From assembly GCF_046600735.1 (NCBI RefSeq), contig NZ_JBJMAW010000015.1, forward strand, positions 4,069-68,068: DNA of 64,000 nt. Direction: 5' to 3'. The stretch is from Novilysobacter_A longmucuonensis (GTDB lineage Bacteria > Pseudomonadota > Gammaproteobacteria > Xanthomonadales > Xanthomonadaceae). The notes under the pieces are model-generated. The model had not been told where the DNA came from. It saw only the letters and a program-made list of their open reading frames with translations, and searched no databases. Made by a program: the position numbers and the translations under genes. Below, piece by piece: positions 17,697 to 27,037 of the stretch (the stretch's first letter is position 1; each line of letters starts with the position of its first letter).

Positions 17697-18968
17697 TCAG
17701 CCGACCCGCTTGATTTTCGCCCCGAGCGCGGAGAGCTTTTCCTCGATGTTCTCGTAGCCGCGATCCAGGTGGTAGATGCGGTTGATCGTGGTTTCGCCCT
17801 GCGCCACCAAACCGGCGAGGATCAGCGAGGCCGAGGCGCGCAGGTCGGTCGCCATTACCGGGGCGCCACTGAGCGCCTGCACGCCGCGCACCACGGCGGT
17901 ATGGCCGTCGACGCGGATGTCCGCGCCCAGGCGCAGCAGCTCGTTGACGTGCATGAAACGGTTTTCAAAGATCGTTTCGCTGATCACCCCCACGCCGTCG
18001 GCAATGCAGTTCATCGCCATGAACTGGGCCTGCATGTCGGTCGGGAAGCCCGGGTGCGGCGCAGTGGTGAGGTTGACCGCCTTCGGCCGCCGGCCGTGCA
18101 TGTCCAGGGTGATGCGGTCGCCGTCGCAGTCGAGTTCGGCGCCGGCCTCCTTGAGCTTGTCGAGCACCGCGTCCATCGTGTCGGGCCGCGCGCGGCATGC
18201 GGTGACGTGGCCGCCGGTCATCGCCGCGGCGACCAGGAAGGTACCGGTCTCGATCCGGTCGGGTACCACATGATGGCGGCCGCCGTGCAGACGCTCCACG
18301 CCGTGCACCACGATGCGATTGCTGCCGGCGCCTTCGATCCGGGCGCCAAGCGCCTTGAGGCATTCGGCCAGGTCGACGATCTCCGGCTCCATCGCCGCGT
18401 TCTCCAGCACGGTGACGCCCTCGGCCAGCGTGGCGGCCATGAGCACGTTCTCGGTGGCGCCGACGCTGACGATATCGAACACGTGCCGAGCGCCCTTCAG
18501 GCGTTTCGCGTGTGCCTTGATGAAGCCGTTCTCGACCGTGATCTCCGCGCCAAGCGACTGCAGGCCCTTGAGATGCAGGTCGACCGGACGCGACCCGATC
18601 GCGCAGCCGCCCGGCAGGGACACCTCCGCGACGCCGTATCTCGCCAGCAGCGGGCCGAGCACCAGCACCGAGGCGCGCATGGTCCGCACCAGTTCGTACG
18701 GCGCGACCTGGCTGTGCACGGTGGTCGGATCGACCGTGATGCCACCGCCGTTGCCGAAGGTGCCTTGGTCGAGCTCGATGCCGGCGCCCAGCTCACCCAG
18801 CAGTTTGGCGGTGGTGACCACATCGTGCAGGTGCGGCACGTTGCCGATCTGGACCGGAGCGTCGGCCAGCAGGGTCGCGCACAGGATCGGGAGTACCGCG
18901 TTTTTGGCGCCGGAGATCTGCACCTCGCCCTTGAGCGCGGCGCCGCCTTCGACAATGATCTTCTGCAT
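17697..18968 (-). CDS. murA: UDP-N-acetylglucosamine 1-carboxyvinyltransferase
   Basis: First committed step of peptidoglycan precursor synthesis: transfers enolpyruvate from PEP to UDP-GlcNAc in the cytoplasm. The 423-residue product has MQKIIVEGGAALKGEVQISG with the conserved KN pair (SGAKNAVLPIL), and the fosfomycin-target loop LPGGCAIGSRPVDLHL with the reactive Cys intact, so it should be fosfomycin-sensitive. Length is normal. It follows ibaG on the same strand as in E. coli, but a heptamer repeat tract (19018-19070) lies in the 162-base spacer. Confidence 0.97.
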   Translation of the reverse strand: MQKIIVEGGAALKGEVQISGAKNAVLPILCATLLADAPVQIGNVPHLHDVVTTAKLLGELGAGIELDQGTFGNGGGITVDPTTVHSQVAPYELVRTMRASVLVLGPLLARYGVAEVSLPGGCAIGSRPVDLHLKGLQSLGAEITVENGFIKAHAKRLKGARHVFDIVSVGATENVLMAATLAEGVTVLENAAMEPEIVDLAECLKALGARIEGAGSNRIVVHGVERLHGGRHHVVPDRIETGTFLVAAAMTGGHVTACRARPDTMDAVLDKLKEAGAELDCDGDRITLDMHGRRPKAVNLTTAPHPGFPTDMQAQFMAMNCIADGVGVISETIFENRFMHVNELLRLGADIRVDGHTAVVRGVQALSGAPVMATDLRASASLILAGLVAQGETTINRIYHLDRGYENIEEKLSALGAKIKRVG

Positions 18969-19017
18969 CTGCTTCCAGTGTTTCGGGTTGGGGTGCGAGT
19001 ACGGGGCGGCGGGGCGC

Positions 19018-19070
19018 CGGGACTCGGGACTCGGGACTCGGGACTCGGGACTCGGGACTCGGGAAAAGCA
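19018..19070 (+). repeat. GGGACTC heptamer tract, 6 copies, in the ibaG-murA spacer
   Basis: Six perfect tandem copies of GGACTCG ending in GGGAAAAGCAT, followed by TCATCCCGAGCGTGGCGAGGGATGA. It lies about 50 bases upstream of the murA start codon, inside what should be the operon leader. Confidence 0.92.
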
Positions 19071-19130
19071 TACTGCGCGTCATCCCGAGCGTGGCGAGGG
19101 ATGACAGGTCGTGAAGCTTTTACATCGCTG

Positions 19131-19361
19131 TCAGCGCTGCTCGTCGGGCGTCAGCGTTTTCAGGGCGAGCGCGTGGATTTCGCCGCCCATGCGCTCGCCG
19201 AGCGTGGCGTAGACCAGGCGATGGCGGGCCAGCGACAGCTTGCCGCGGAAGGCTTCGGCTACCACGGTGGCCTCGAAATGCACGCCGTCATCGCCGTGCA
19301 CCTCGGCGCTGGCGCCGGGCAGGCCCTGTTCGATCAGCGATTTGATGATGTCTGGATTCAA
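19131..19361 (-). CDS. ibaG: BolA-family protein IbaG
   Basis: A 76-residue BolA/IbaG (YrbA) protein; this family binds monothiol glutaredoxins and iron-sulfur clusters and influences acid resistance and envelope traits. It has the BolA core GDDGVHFEATVVAEAFRGKL, SLARHRLVYATLGERM and C-terminal IHALALKTLTPDEQ. The conserved His in RHRLVY is present. Position just upstream of murA matches the E. coli ibaG-murA pair. Divergent from kdsD. Confidence 0.95.
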   Translation of the reverse strand: MNPDIIKSLIEQGLPGASAEVHGDDGVHFEATVVAEAFRGKLSLARHRLVYATLGERMGGEIHALALKTLTPDEQR

Positions 19362-19626
19362 TGGGTCTTATCCGCAAGTGCAGCAGTTGGGCGGGCCGCA
19401 CCGCAACAGTACGGGCGTGGCGTGGTGCGCGCATCTTATCCAGCTGCGCGGCACCGGCGGGCTTTTACGCTGGCTTGCGCGTAAAATCCGCCCTTCAGCC
19501 TAGCGGAAAGCCCCTCCGGGTCAAATCGCCGGGACCACGGTTGCAGGGTTGGCCCGCTGCCGTTTAGACGCCGTTGCGCTGAAGCCATTACGGTTGAGCG
19601 GCAGCCTTGCAAGGACGATGCCCGAA

Positions 19627-20628
19627 ATGGCGACAGCCCCGAGCCCACCCCATATCGACCAGACCGGCCTGGCCGCCAGCGGCCGCCGCGTGTTCGAGGT
19701 CGAGGCTCAGGCGCTGACCGCGGTTGCCGCGCGCATCGATGGCGACTTCACCGCCGCCTGCCGGCTCATGCTGGCGGCGCCCGGCCGGGTGGTGTGCAGC
19801 GGCATGGGCAAGTCCGGCCACGTCGCGCGCAAGATCGCCGCGACCCTGGCCTCGACCGGCACGCCGGCGTTCTACGTGCACCCCGGGGAGGCCGGCCACG
19901 GCGATCTGGGCATGATCACCGATGCCGATGTCGTGCTGGCGCTGTCGTACTCGGGCGAAAGCGACGAGCTGCTCATGCTGCTGCCGGTGCTCAAGCGCCA
20001 GGGCAACAAGTTGATCGCGATGACCGGCCGCGCCGGCTCGACCCTGGCACGCGAGGCCGATGTGCACCTGGACGTCAGCGTGCCGGCCGAGGCCTGCCCG
20101 CTGGCGCTGGCGCCGACCTCCAGCACCACCGCCTCGCTGGCGATGGGCGATGCGCTCGCGGTCGCGCTGCTGGAGGCGCGCGGCTTCACCGCCGACGATT
20201 TCGCGCGCTCGCATCCGGCCGGCGCGCTCGGCCGACGCCTGCTGCTGCACATCGCCGACATCATGCATGCCGGCGACGAGGTGCCACGCGTCAATGGCGA
20301 GGCCAGTGTCAGCGAAGCGCTGGTGGAGATGAGCCGCAAGCGCCTGGGCATGACTGCGGTGGTCGACGGCGACAGCCGGCTGCTCGGCCTGTACACCGAC
20401 GGCGACCTGCGCCGCTCCCTGGACGACGCCGCGGTCGACCTGCGCAGCACGCGCATTGCCGAGGTGATGACGCGCTCGCCCAAGACCATCGGCGCCGACG
20501 CCCTCGCGGTGGAGGCGGCGCAGTTGATGGAGATGCACAAGATCGGCGGGCTGCTGGTGATCGACGCGGAACGACGCGTGGTCGGGGCGCTCAACATCCA
20601 TGACCTGCTGCGTGCGCGGGTGGTTTAG
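19627..20628 (+). CDS. kdsD: Arabinose-5-phosphate isomerase (Kdo biosynthesis)
   Basis: Converts ribulose-5-phosphate to arabinose-5-phosphate, the first step to Kdo for LPS. The 333-residue product has a SIS domain (VCSGMGKSGHVARKIAATLA, HPGEAGHGDLGM, SYSGESDELL, and TSSTTASLAMGDALAVALLE), then two CBS domains from about residue 215 (IMHAGDEVPRV, VMTRSPKTIG). Start is uncertain between ATG 19618 and ATG 19627; AAGGA at 19611-19615 suits 19627 better. First gene of the kdsD-kdsC-lptCAB cluster. Confidence 0.95.
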   Translation: MATAPSPPHIDQTGLAASGRRVFEVEAQALTAVAARIDGDFTAACRLMLAAPGRVVCSGMGKSGHVARKIAATLASTGTPAFYVHPGEAGHGDLGMITDADVVLALSYSGESDELLMLLPVLKRQGNKLIAMTGRAGSTLAREADVHLDVSVPAEACPLALAPTSSTTASLAMGDALAVALLEARGFTADDFARSHPAGALGRRLLLHIADIMHAGDEVPRVNGEASVSEALVEMSRKRLGMTAVVDGDSRLLGLYTDGDLRRSLDDAAVDLRSTRIAEVMTRSPKTIGADALAVEAAQLMEMHKIGGLLVIDAERRVVGALNIHDLLRARVV

Positions 20629-20653
20629 CGTCGCCGGGTTGGGGCTCCGGGCC

Positions 20654-20684
20654 GGGACTCGGGACTCGGGACTCGGGACTCGGA
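20654..20684 (+). repeat. GGGACTC heptamer tract, 4 copies (left arm of a composite)
   Basis: Four tandem heptamers, directly followed by the CAA microsatellite. It pairs in inverted orientation with the tract at 20829-20882. Confidence 0.9.
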
Positions 20685-20752
<68 letters not shown>

Positions 20753-20828
20753 GTCGCTCTCGATAGGTGCCGTTTGCTTCATGTCGGGGCGTTGGTGCTT
20801 GTGCATTTCGACTTTGCTCCTACGCTCT

Positions 20829-20882
20829 TCCCGAGTCCCGAGTCCCGAGTCCCGAGTCCCGAGTCCGGAGTCCCGAGTCCCG
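20829..20882 (-). repeat. GGGACTC heptamer tract, 7 copies, inverted (right arm)
   Basis: On the plus strand it reads CTCTTCCCGAGTCCCGAG and so on: seven GAGTCCC units with one variant unit (GAGTCCGG). The outer end is 48 bases before the kdsC start. Together with 20654-20684 it encloses about 144 bases. Confidence 0.9.
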
Positions 20883-20930
20883 CATCCTCTTCCCCGAGCC
20901 TGAAATCCGCCCCTTCGAGCCCACCCTGCC

Positions 20931-21488
20931 ATGCCCGATCTCCACGACTGCCCTGCCGACATCCGCCAACGCGCCGCACGCGTGCGCCTGGCGTGCTTCG
21001 ACGTGGACGGCACGTTGACCGACGGACGCCTGTACTTCGATAGCGAAGGCCGGGAGCTCAAGACGTTCCACGTCCACGACGGACTGGGCATGGTGATGTT
21101 GCGCAAGGTCGGCATCGCGGTCGCGTTCGTGACCGCCCGCGCGAGCGCGATCGCCGAACAGCGCGCGGCCGAGCTGGACGTGCAGGCGCATACACGCATC
21201 ACCGACAAGTTCGCCTGCGTCAGCGGGATCGCCCGGGAGCTCGGCATCGGACTGGATGAGGTCGCTTTCATGGGCGACGACCTGCCCGACCTTCGGGTGC
21301 TGCCGCACGTGGGCTTTTCCGCCGCGCCGGCCAATGCGCATCCGTGGGTGCGCGATCGCGTGCACTGGCGCAGTGCCGCCCCCGGTGGCGAAGGCGCGGT
21401 GCGCGAGTTCTGCGACCTGCTGCTGGCCGCGCAGGGCCACGCCGAGCGCATGCTCAGTGAAGCCATGCCGACCGGGGTGCAGGCATGA
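20931..21488 (+). CDS. kdsC: 3-deoxy-D-manno-octulosonate 8-phosphate phosphatase
   Basis: Removes phosphate from Kdo-8-phosphate to give Kdo. The 185-residue HAD (C0 cap-less) enzyme has the catalytic FDVDGTLTDG at about 23-32, the second motif VTARAS, and MGDDLPDLRVL with the metal-binding Asp pair. As usual for KdsC it is short and needs to assemble as a tetramer. It overlaps lptC by four bases (ATGA). Its separation from kdsD by the repeat composite is unusual for this cluster. Confidence 0.95.
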   Translation: MPDLHDCPADIRQRAARVRLACFDVDGTLTDGRLYFDSEGRELKTFHVHDGLGMVMLRKVGIAVAFVTARASAIAEQRAAELDVQAHTRITDKFACVSGIARELGIGLDEVAFMGDDLPDLRVLPHVGFSAAPANAHPWVRDRVHWRSAAPGGEGAVREFCDLLLAAQGHAERMLSEAMPTGVQA

Positions 21489-22051
21489 GCTGGCGCGGCG
21501 TCGTCACCGTGCTGTTGCTGATCGGCGCGGGCGTCAGCGGCTGGGCATTGTGGTCGCAGCGCAGTGGCACGGCACCGACGCCGACCACCGGCAGCCAGCC
21601 CGACTACGTGCTCAACCAATTCGAACTGATCGCGCTGGACGACCAAGGCAACGAAGCCTTCAGCGTGCGCGCGCCGCGGCTTGCGCGTGACCCGAATACG
21701 CGGGCGCTCGACATCGCCACGCCGATGTTCCTGATTCCCGCTGGCGAGGGTTCGCAGGGCGGCCCGTGGGAAGTGCGCTCGCGCACCGGCTGGGTCAGCG
21801 CCGAGGGCGATGAACTGCGCCTGCGCGGCGACGTGGTGGCCGACAGCACCGGCGCCGACGGGCGGCCGGTCACGATGACCACCGAGCAACTGAACGTTTT
21901 CCCCGATTCCAGGCGGGCCACCTCCGAGGTCGCGGTCACCCTTACCCAGCCGGGTCTTATAATCAACGGCCGCGATCTCGAGGCCAGCCTCGATACCAAG
22001 CGCATCGTTCTCCAGGACACCCAGACCCGATATGAAAGCACTGCCCGCTAG
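21485..22051 (+). CDS. lptC: LptC, LPS transport protein anchored in the inner membrane
   Basis: LptC takes LPS from LptB2FG and passes it to LptA across the periplasm. The 188-residue product has one N-terminal membrane anchor (VVTVLLLIGAGVSGWALW, about 6-23) and a periplasmic beta-jellyroll domain starting near YVLNQFELIALDDQG. It overlaps kdsC by four bases and lptA by 20. Sequence is weakly conserved in the family, so position between kdsC and lptA carries much of the call. Confidence 0.92.
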   Translation: MSWRGVVTVLLLIGAGVSGWALWSQRSGTAPTPTTGSQPDYVLNQFELIALDDQGNEAFSVRAPRLARDPNTRALDIATPMFLIPAGEGSQGGPWEVRSRTGWVSAEGDELRLRGDVVADSTGADGRPVTMTTEQLNVFPDSRRATSEVAVTLTQPGLIINGRDLEASLDTKRIVLQDTQTRYESTAR

Positions 22052-22606
22052 TCTGCTGGCGCTCGTTCTGGCGGCAGCGTCCAGCACCGCGCTGGCGCGA
22101 TCGTCCGACCGCAACCAGCCGATGGACATCGATGCCGGCGAGTTCGACTATTCGCTCGACGAGAGCCGGCCCACCGTGGCCAGCCGCGGGGTGATCATCA
22201 CCCAGGGCACACTCGACGTCCGCTCCAGCCGCGCCAGCATCTTCCAGCGCAACGGCGAGGCGGTGCGCGTGGTGCTGACCGGCGGACCCGCGCGGCTCTC
22301 GCAGCAACTCGACAACGGCGATCCTATGACCGCGGCAGCCAACCAGATCGACTATGACCTGCGCACCGAGATCGTGGTGTTCACCGGCGACGTGCGGGTT
22401 GCCCAGCCGGGCAATACCCTCAGCGGCCAGCGCATCGTCTACAACATGCAGACCGGCCGCGTGCAGGGTGGCGGCGAAGGCGCGGGCCGGGTGAGGATGC
22501 GGATCATGCCGCGCAACACTGGCGCCAGCGAAAGCTCGGGCGGCGCTGCCGATACCGATACCCGCCCCGACGACACCAGCGACAGCGACGGACCGGAGGG
22601 CGGCTG

Positions 22607-22607
<1 letters not shown>
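22032..22607 (+). CDS. lptA: LptA, periplasmic LPS-transport bridge protein
   Basis: LptA forms the periplasmic beta-jellyroll bridge carrying LPS from LptC to LptD. The 191-residue product has a signal peptide (MKALPASLLALVLAAASSTALA), then the OstA-type domain: QPMDIDAGEFDYSLDESRPT and ITQGTLDVRSSRASIFQ are typical. The C-terminus is a Ser/Asp/Gly-rich tail from about residue 160. It shares 20 bases with lptC and its stop overlaps the lptB start by one base. Confidence 0.93.
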
Positions 22608-23326
<719 letters not shown>

Positions 23327-23454
23327 GGTTCGTATCGGCACGTCGCACCCGGTGCAGCGTTGCACCGGTGCCCGGAAAATTCGTCACGGACTTTCCCGCT
23401 GCCCGGGGATACGCTGCGAGCGCCGGCCACCCCGGCAGCGTCAAGCAAACCACC

Positions 23455-24870
23455 ATGAAGCCCCGTCTCCAAACCTCCCTCGGACAACAACTGGTGATGA
23501 CGCCGCAATTGCGGCAGGCGATCCGCCTGTTGCAGTTGTCCGCGATCGAGCTGGAGGCTGAACTGGCCACCGCGGTCGAGAGCAATCCCCTGCTGGACTG
23601 GACCGAAACATCGGCCAGCGCCTCCACCGCCGATGACGCGCCGCCGGCGCCCGCCAGCGAAGAACGCGAGGCGCAACTGCCCGACAGCGAGTGGGGCCCC
23701 AATGACGGGGAGACCTGGTACGAGCGCATCGGCCCGGTCGACCACGGCGACGACAATCCGGTGGCCGAGCAGGTTGCCGAGCTCGAGAGCCTGCACGATC
23801 ACCTGCTGTGGCAGCTGCACCTGAGCCACCTCTCGCCGCGCGACCGCATCATCGGCGTCACCCTGATCGAGGCGATCGAGGACGACGGCTACCTGCGCGA
23901 GCCGCTCGAAGCGATCGCGGCATCCCTGGCGCCGGGCCTGGACGCCGGCGACGAAGAGATCCTCACCGTACTGCACCAGATCCAGCGCTTCGACCCGGTC
24001 GGCGTCGGTGCACGCAACCTTGGCGAGTGCCTGCGCCTGCAGTTGGAAACGGTGCCTGAAGACACCCCGGGCAAGCCACTCGCCCACCGGCTCGCCAACG
24101 GGCCGCTGGAGCGCCTGCCCCGGGTCGGCGTGGCCGGACTCGCCGCCGAGCTGAAACTCGACCCAGGCGAGGTCGATACCGCGGTGCAGCTGCTGCGCTC
24201 GCTCGACCCGCGCCCCGGTGCGCAGATCGGGGCGATCGCCAACGACACTTATGTCGCGCCGGACGTGGTCATCTGGCGCCAGCACGGCGTATGGCGCGCG
24301 GCGCTGGCCGACGGCATGCGGCCGAAGGTGTCGATCCATCGCGGCTACGAAGGCATGATCCGCCACGCCAGCGCGGCCGATGCCAGCTACCTGCGCGGCC
24401 ACCTGCAGGAGGCGCGCTGGCTGCTCAAGAGCCTGGAGGCACGTGGCGACACGCTGCTCAAGGTCGCGCGCTGCCTGCTCAGGCAGCAGGCCGGGTTCCT
24501 CGAATTTGGCGACAGCGCGTTGCGCCCGCTGACCCTGCGCGAGGTCGCCGCCGAGGTCGGCCTGCACGAATCCACGGTCTCGCGCGCGATCGCCCGCAAG
24601 TACGCGCGCACCCCGCGCGGCACCGTGCCGCTGCGCGCGTTCTTCGCCTCGGGCATTGACACCGGCGGGGGTGGCGAGGCCTCCAGCACCGCGATCCAAT
24701 CGATGATCCGCCAGCTGATCGAGGCGGAAAACCCACGCAAGCCGCTGTCGGACGCACGCCTGGCCGAGACCCTCAAGGCCACCGGCGTGCCTGTCGCGCG
24801 CCGCACCGTCGCCAAGTATCGCGAGGCGATGGGTGTCCCGTCGTCGCAGGACCGGGTGCGGATGGGGTGA
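23455..24870 (+). CDS. rpoN: RNA polymerase sigma-54 factor
   Basis: Sigma-54 directs RNA polymerase to -24/-12 promoters and needs AAA+ activators; in this family it often governs pili, flagella and nitrogen genes. The 471-residue product has the Gln/Leu-rich activator-interacting region (LQTSLGQQLVMTPQLRQAIR), an acidic linker at about 45-105, the core-binding domain, a helix-turn-helix (LREVAAEVGLHESTVSRAIA) and the C-terminal RpoN box ARRTVAKYRE. The start MKPRLQ is the conserved one; the open frame before it is not. It follows lptB, the standard order. Confidence 0.97.
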   Translation: MKPRLQTSLGQQLVMTPQLRQAIRLLQLSAIELEAELATAVESNPLLDWTETSASASTADDAPPAPASEEREAQLPDSEWGPNDGETWYERIGPVDHGDDNPVAEQVAELESLHDHLLWQLHLSHLSPRDRIIGVTLIEAIEDDGYLREPLEAIAASLAPGLDAGDEEILTVLHQIQRFDPVGVGARNLGECLRLQLETVPEDTPGKPLAHRLANGPLERLPRVGVAGLAAELKLDPGEVDTAVQLLRSLDPRPGAQIGAIANDTYVAPDVVIWRQHGVWRAALADGMRPKVSIHRGYEGMIRHASAADASYLRGHLQEARWLLKSLEARGDTLLKVARCLLRQQAGFLEFGDSALRPLTLREVAAEVGLHESTVSRAIARKYARTPRGTVPLRAFFASGIDTGGGGEASSTAIQSMIRQLIEAENPRKPLSDARLAETLKATGVPVARRTVAKYREAMGVPSSQDRVRMG

Positions 24871-24884
24871 GACAGAAGGCTTTG

Positions 24885-25052
24885 ACGCGGATCAGAGCTA
24901 AAAAGGGCGCGGATAAAGGCAAAGGGTAAACATGGAAACAGCGCAAAGAAGCGGTCCCGCCTCTCTCTGGGTGCATCTCCGCTTGGGAATAGCTCTGCAC
25001 GCCCGAAGCTCTTGTGTCGGCCTTATCCGCATTTTTTTGCTCTGATCCGCGT
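24885..25052. repeat. MITE-like element with ~36-base terminal inverted repeats
   Basis: The left arm 24885-24920 and right arm 25017-25052 are inverted copies. The outer 14 bases, ACGCGGATCAGAGC, match perfectly, and the inner part is close (GCGGATAAAGGC against GCGGATAAGGC). They enclose about 96 bases of noncoding sequence. The element sits between rpoN and hpf and contains no gene. Confidence 0.75.
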
Positions 25053-25137
25053 GAAAACGTCTTCCGCTCTTCAAACCGCCATCCACGCCGCCTGCGATAT
25101 GCTGCGGTCTCAGTCGCGACGTTAGAGGAGCTTTCCG

Positions 25138-25464
25138 ATGCGTATCGAAACCCACGGCCAGCAGATCGATGTCACCCCCGCCATGCGGGACTACGTGGAA
25201 TCCAAGCTGGCGCGACTGGGACGCCATTATGAGCAGCCGTTCGACGTGCGCGCCCTGCTCAGCCTCGACAAGCCCGACCACCGCGCCGAAGCGACCGTGA
25301 ATGTTGCCGGTCGCACCCTCCACGCCGATGCCAATGCCATCGACATGTACGCCGCGATCGACCTGCTCGCCGACAAGCTCGACCGCCTGCTGATGAAGCA
25401 CAAGAGCAAGATGGTCGATCACCACCGCGGCGAAAGCCTCGCGCGCACCGGCGAACTGGGCTGA
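25138..25464 (+). CDS. hpf: Short ribosome hibernation promoting factor
   Basis: Binds the decoding centre of 70S ribosomes and promotes inactive 100S dimers in stationary phase. The 108-residue product is the short (YhbH/HPF) form with MRIETHGQQIDVTPAMRDYV, a basic second helix and HADANAIDMYAAIDLLADKLD, which is the family signature. GAGGAG lies eight bases before the ATG. Position between rpoN and ptsN is the classic order. There is no long C-terminal domain. Confidence 0.96.
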   Translation: MRIETHGQQIDVTPAMRDYVESKLARLGRHYEQPFDVRALLSLDKPDHRAEATVNVAGRTLHADANAIDMYAAIDLLADKLDRLLMKHKSKMVDHHRGESLARTGELG

Positions 25465-25504
25465 GCCCCAGCGTCGCCCATCGACCGGCCGTCCACCCGC
25501 ACCG

Positions 25505-26005
25505 ATGCCCTTCAAGGATCTGCTCAGCGCCGACCGGATCGCGATCCTGGCCGAGCCCGGCGACCACCTGGCCGTGCTCGACGCCGCATCGCGCCTGCTG
25601 GCCGGCAACCTGCCCGCCGCGGCCGGCGCCGGATTCAGCAGCGCCGGGTTGACCGATGCCATAGGCGAAAGCCTGCGCAACCGAGAGCGGCTCGCCAGCA
25701 CCGCGATTGGCCACGGCGTGGCAATCCCGCACGGCCGGCTGCCGACCATCGAGGAAAGCCGCGGTGCCTTCCTGCGGCTGGCCAAGCCGGTCGATTTTGG
25801 CGCAGCCGATGGACAGCCGGTGGACCTGGTCGTGGCGATGGCGGTGCCGGAACACTACGTGCAGCAACACCTGCAGCAGCTGGCCGAGATGGCCGAACGC
25901 TTCGCTTCGCCGCGGTTTCGCGCGCGCTTGCGCGCTGCCGCCGACGTGACCGAGCTGCGCTGCGCGCTGCTCGATGGCGCCTACGCCGATCCGGAGCGAA
26001 CCTAG
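25505..26005 (+). CDS. ptsN: PTS IIA-Ntr regulatory protein
   Basis: Phospho-acceptor of the nitrogen-type PTS; it regulates potassium transport, stress and metabolic targets rather than sugar uptake. The 166-residue EIIA fructose/mannitol-type domain has the active-site His in IGHGVAIPHGR and the supporting LAKPVDFGAADGQPVDLV. It has no EIIB or EIIC partner here. It lies between hpf and hprK, in the cluster that also supplies HPr and EI. Confidence 0.95.
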   Translation: MPFKDLLSADRIAILAEPGDHLAVLDAASRLLAGNLPAAAGAGFSSAGLTDAIGESLRNRERLASTAIGHGVAIPHGRLPTIEESRGAFLRLAKPVDFGAADGQPVDLVVAMAVPEHYVQQHLQQLAEMAERFASPRFRARLRAAADVTELRCALLDGAYADPERT

Positions 26006-26086
26006 GATGAAACCGGCAGTTGCCTCACCACGGCCCCTCCAGGCGGGCGCCACTCGCGCCCGTCCCGCCGCCAGGGTGTGTCCGCG

Positions 26087-27037
26087 ATGAACGCCAGCAT
26101 CAGCGCCGGTGAACTGTTCGAACAGCAACGCGAGCGCCTCGATTTGCGCTGGCTGGCCGGCCAGGACGGCGAGCGCCGGGTGCTGGAGGCGGTCGAGACC
26201 GTCGCGCGGCGGCCATCGCTGGCCGGCTACGTCAACACGATCTACCCCAACAAGGTGCAGATCCTCGGCACCGAGGAACTGGCGTGGCTGGACTCGCTCG
26301 ATTCGCGCCTGCGTTGGGAGACCATCGAGAAGATCATCCAGTACCGCCCACTTGCGCTGATCATCAGCAAGCAGCAATTCTGCCCCGAGGATCTGCGCCT
26401 GGCCGCGGAGGAGTCGCAGACGCCGCTGTGGAGCTCACCGCGGCGCGGCCATGAACTGCTCAACCACCTGCAATACCACCTGGCCCGCACGCTGGCACCG
26501 CGCGTCACGCTGCACGGGGTGTTCATGGAGATCTACTCGATCGGCGTGCTGGTGACCGGCGATGCCGGCTCGGGCAAGAGCGAGCTTGCGCTGGAGCTGA
26601 TCACCCGCGGGCATCGCCTGGTCGCCGACGACGCGCCCGAGTTCACCCAGATCGCGCCCGACGTGCTCGACGGGACCTGCCCGGAACTGCTGCAGGACCT
26701 GCTGGAAGTACGCGGGCTGGGCGTGCTCAACATTCGAGAAATGTTCGGCGACACCGCGGTGAAGGGCAACAAGTACCTGCGCCTGATCATCCACCTGACC
26801 AAGCCCACCGAAGAGTCCGCACCCGGCGGCATGGAGCGCCTGACCGGCGACCGCGGCGCGCGGCGGGTGCTCGACCTGGAAGTGCCGACCATCACCCTGC
26901 CGGTGATGCCCGGGCGCAACCTCGCGGTGCTGGCCGAGGCCGCCACCCGCGTGCACAGCCTGCGCATGAAAGGGCTCGATCCGGCCGCGGCGTTCATCGC
27001 ACGCCACAGCAACTTTCTCGAAAGGGGCGACTCGTGA
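26087..27037 (+). CDS. hprK: HPr kinase/phosphorylase
   Basis: Phosphorylates HPr on its regulatory Ser and removes that phosphate. The 316-residue product has an N-terminal Hpr_kinase_N domain, Walker A GDAGSGKSELALEL at about 155-168, the signature EVRGLGVLNIREMFGD and the C-terminal basic helix. Proteobacterial HprK often accompanies a PTS that lacks sugar permeases. The start at 26087 has AGGGTG eight bases upstream; GTG 26078 is in frame but less well placed. It overlaps rapZ by four bases. Confidence 0.95.
   Translation: MNASISAGELFEQQRERLDLRWLAGQDGERRVLEAVETVARRPSLAGYVNTIYPNKVQILGTEELAWLDSLDSRLRWETIEKIIQYRPLALIISKQQFCPEDLRLAAEESQTPLWSSPRRGHELLNHLQYHLARTLAPRVTLHGVFMEIYSIGVLVTGDAGSGKSELALELITRGHRLVADDAPEFTQIAPDVLDGTCPELLQDLLEVRGLGVLNIREMFGDTAVKGNKYLRLIIHLTKPTEESAPGGMERLTGDRGARRVLDLEVPTITLPVMPGRNLAVLAEAATRVHSLRMKGLDPAAAFIARHSNFLERGDS

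Noticed and set aside
17769..19484. A 571-codon plus-strand open frame across murA and ibaG
   Set aside because: Antisense to two well-supported genes and running through the heptamer tract; no protein-like motif.
19440..19560. tRNA-like stretch near GGGTCAAATCGC
   Set aside because: No complete cloverleaf or matching acceptor stem could be drawn.
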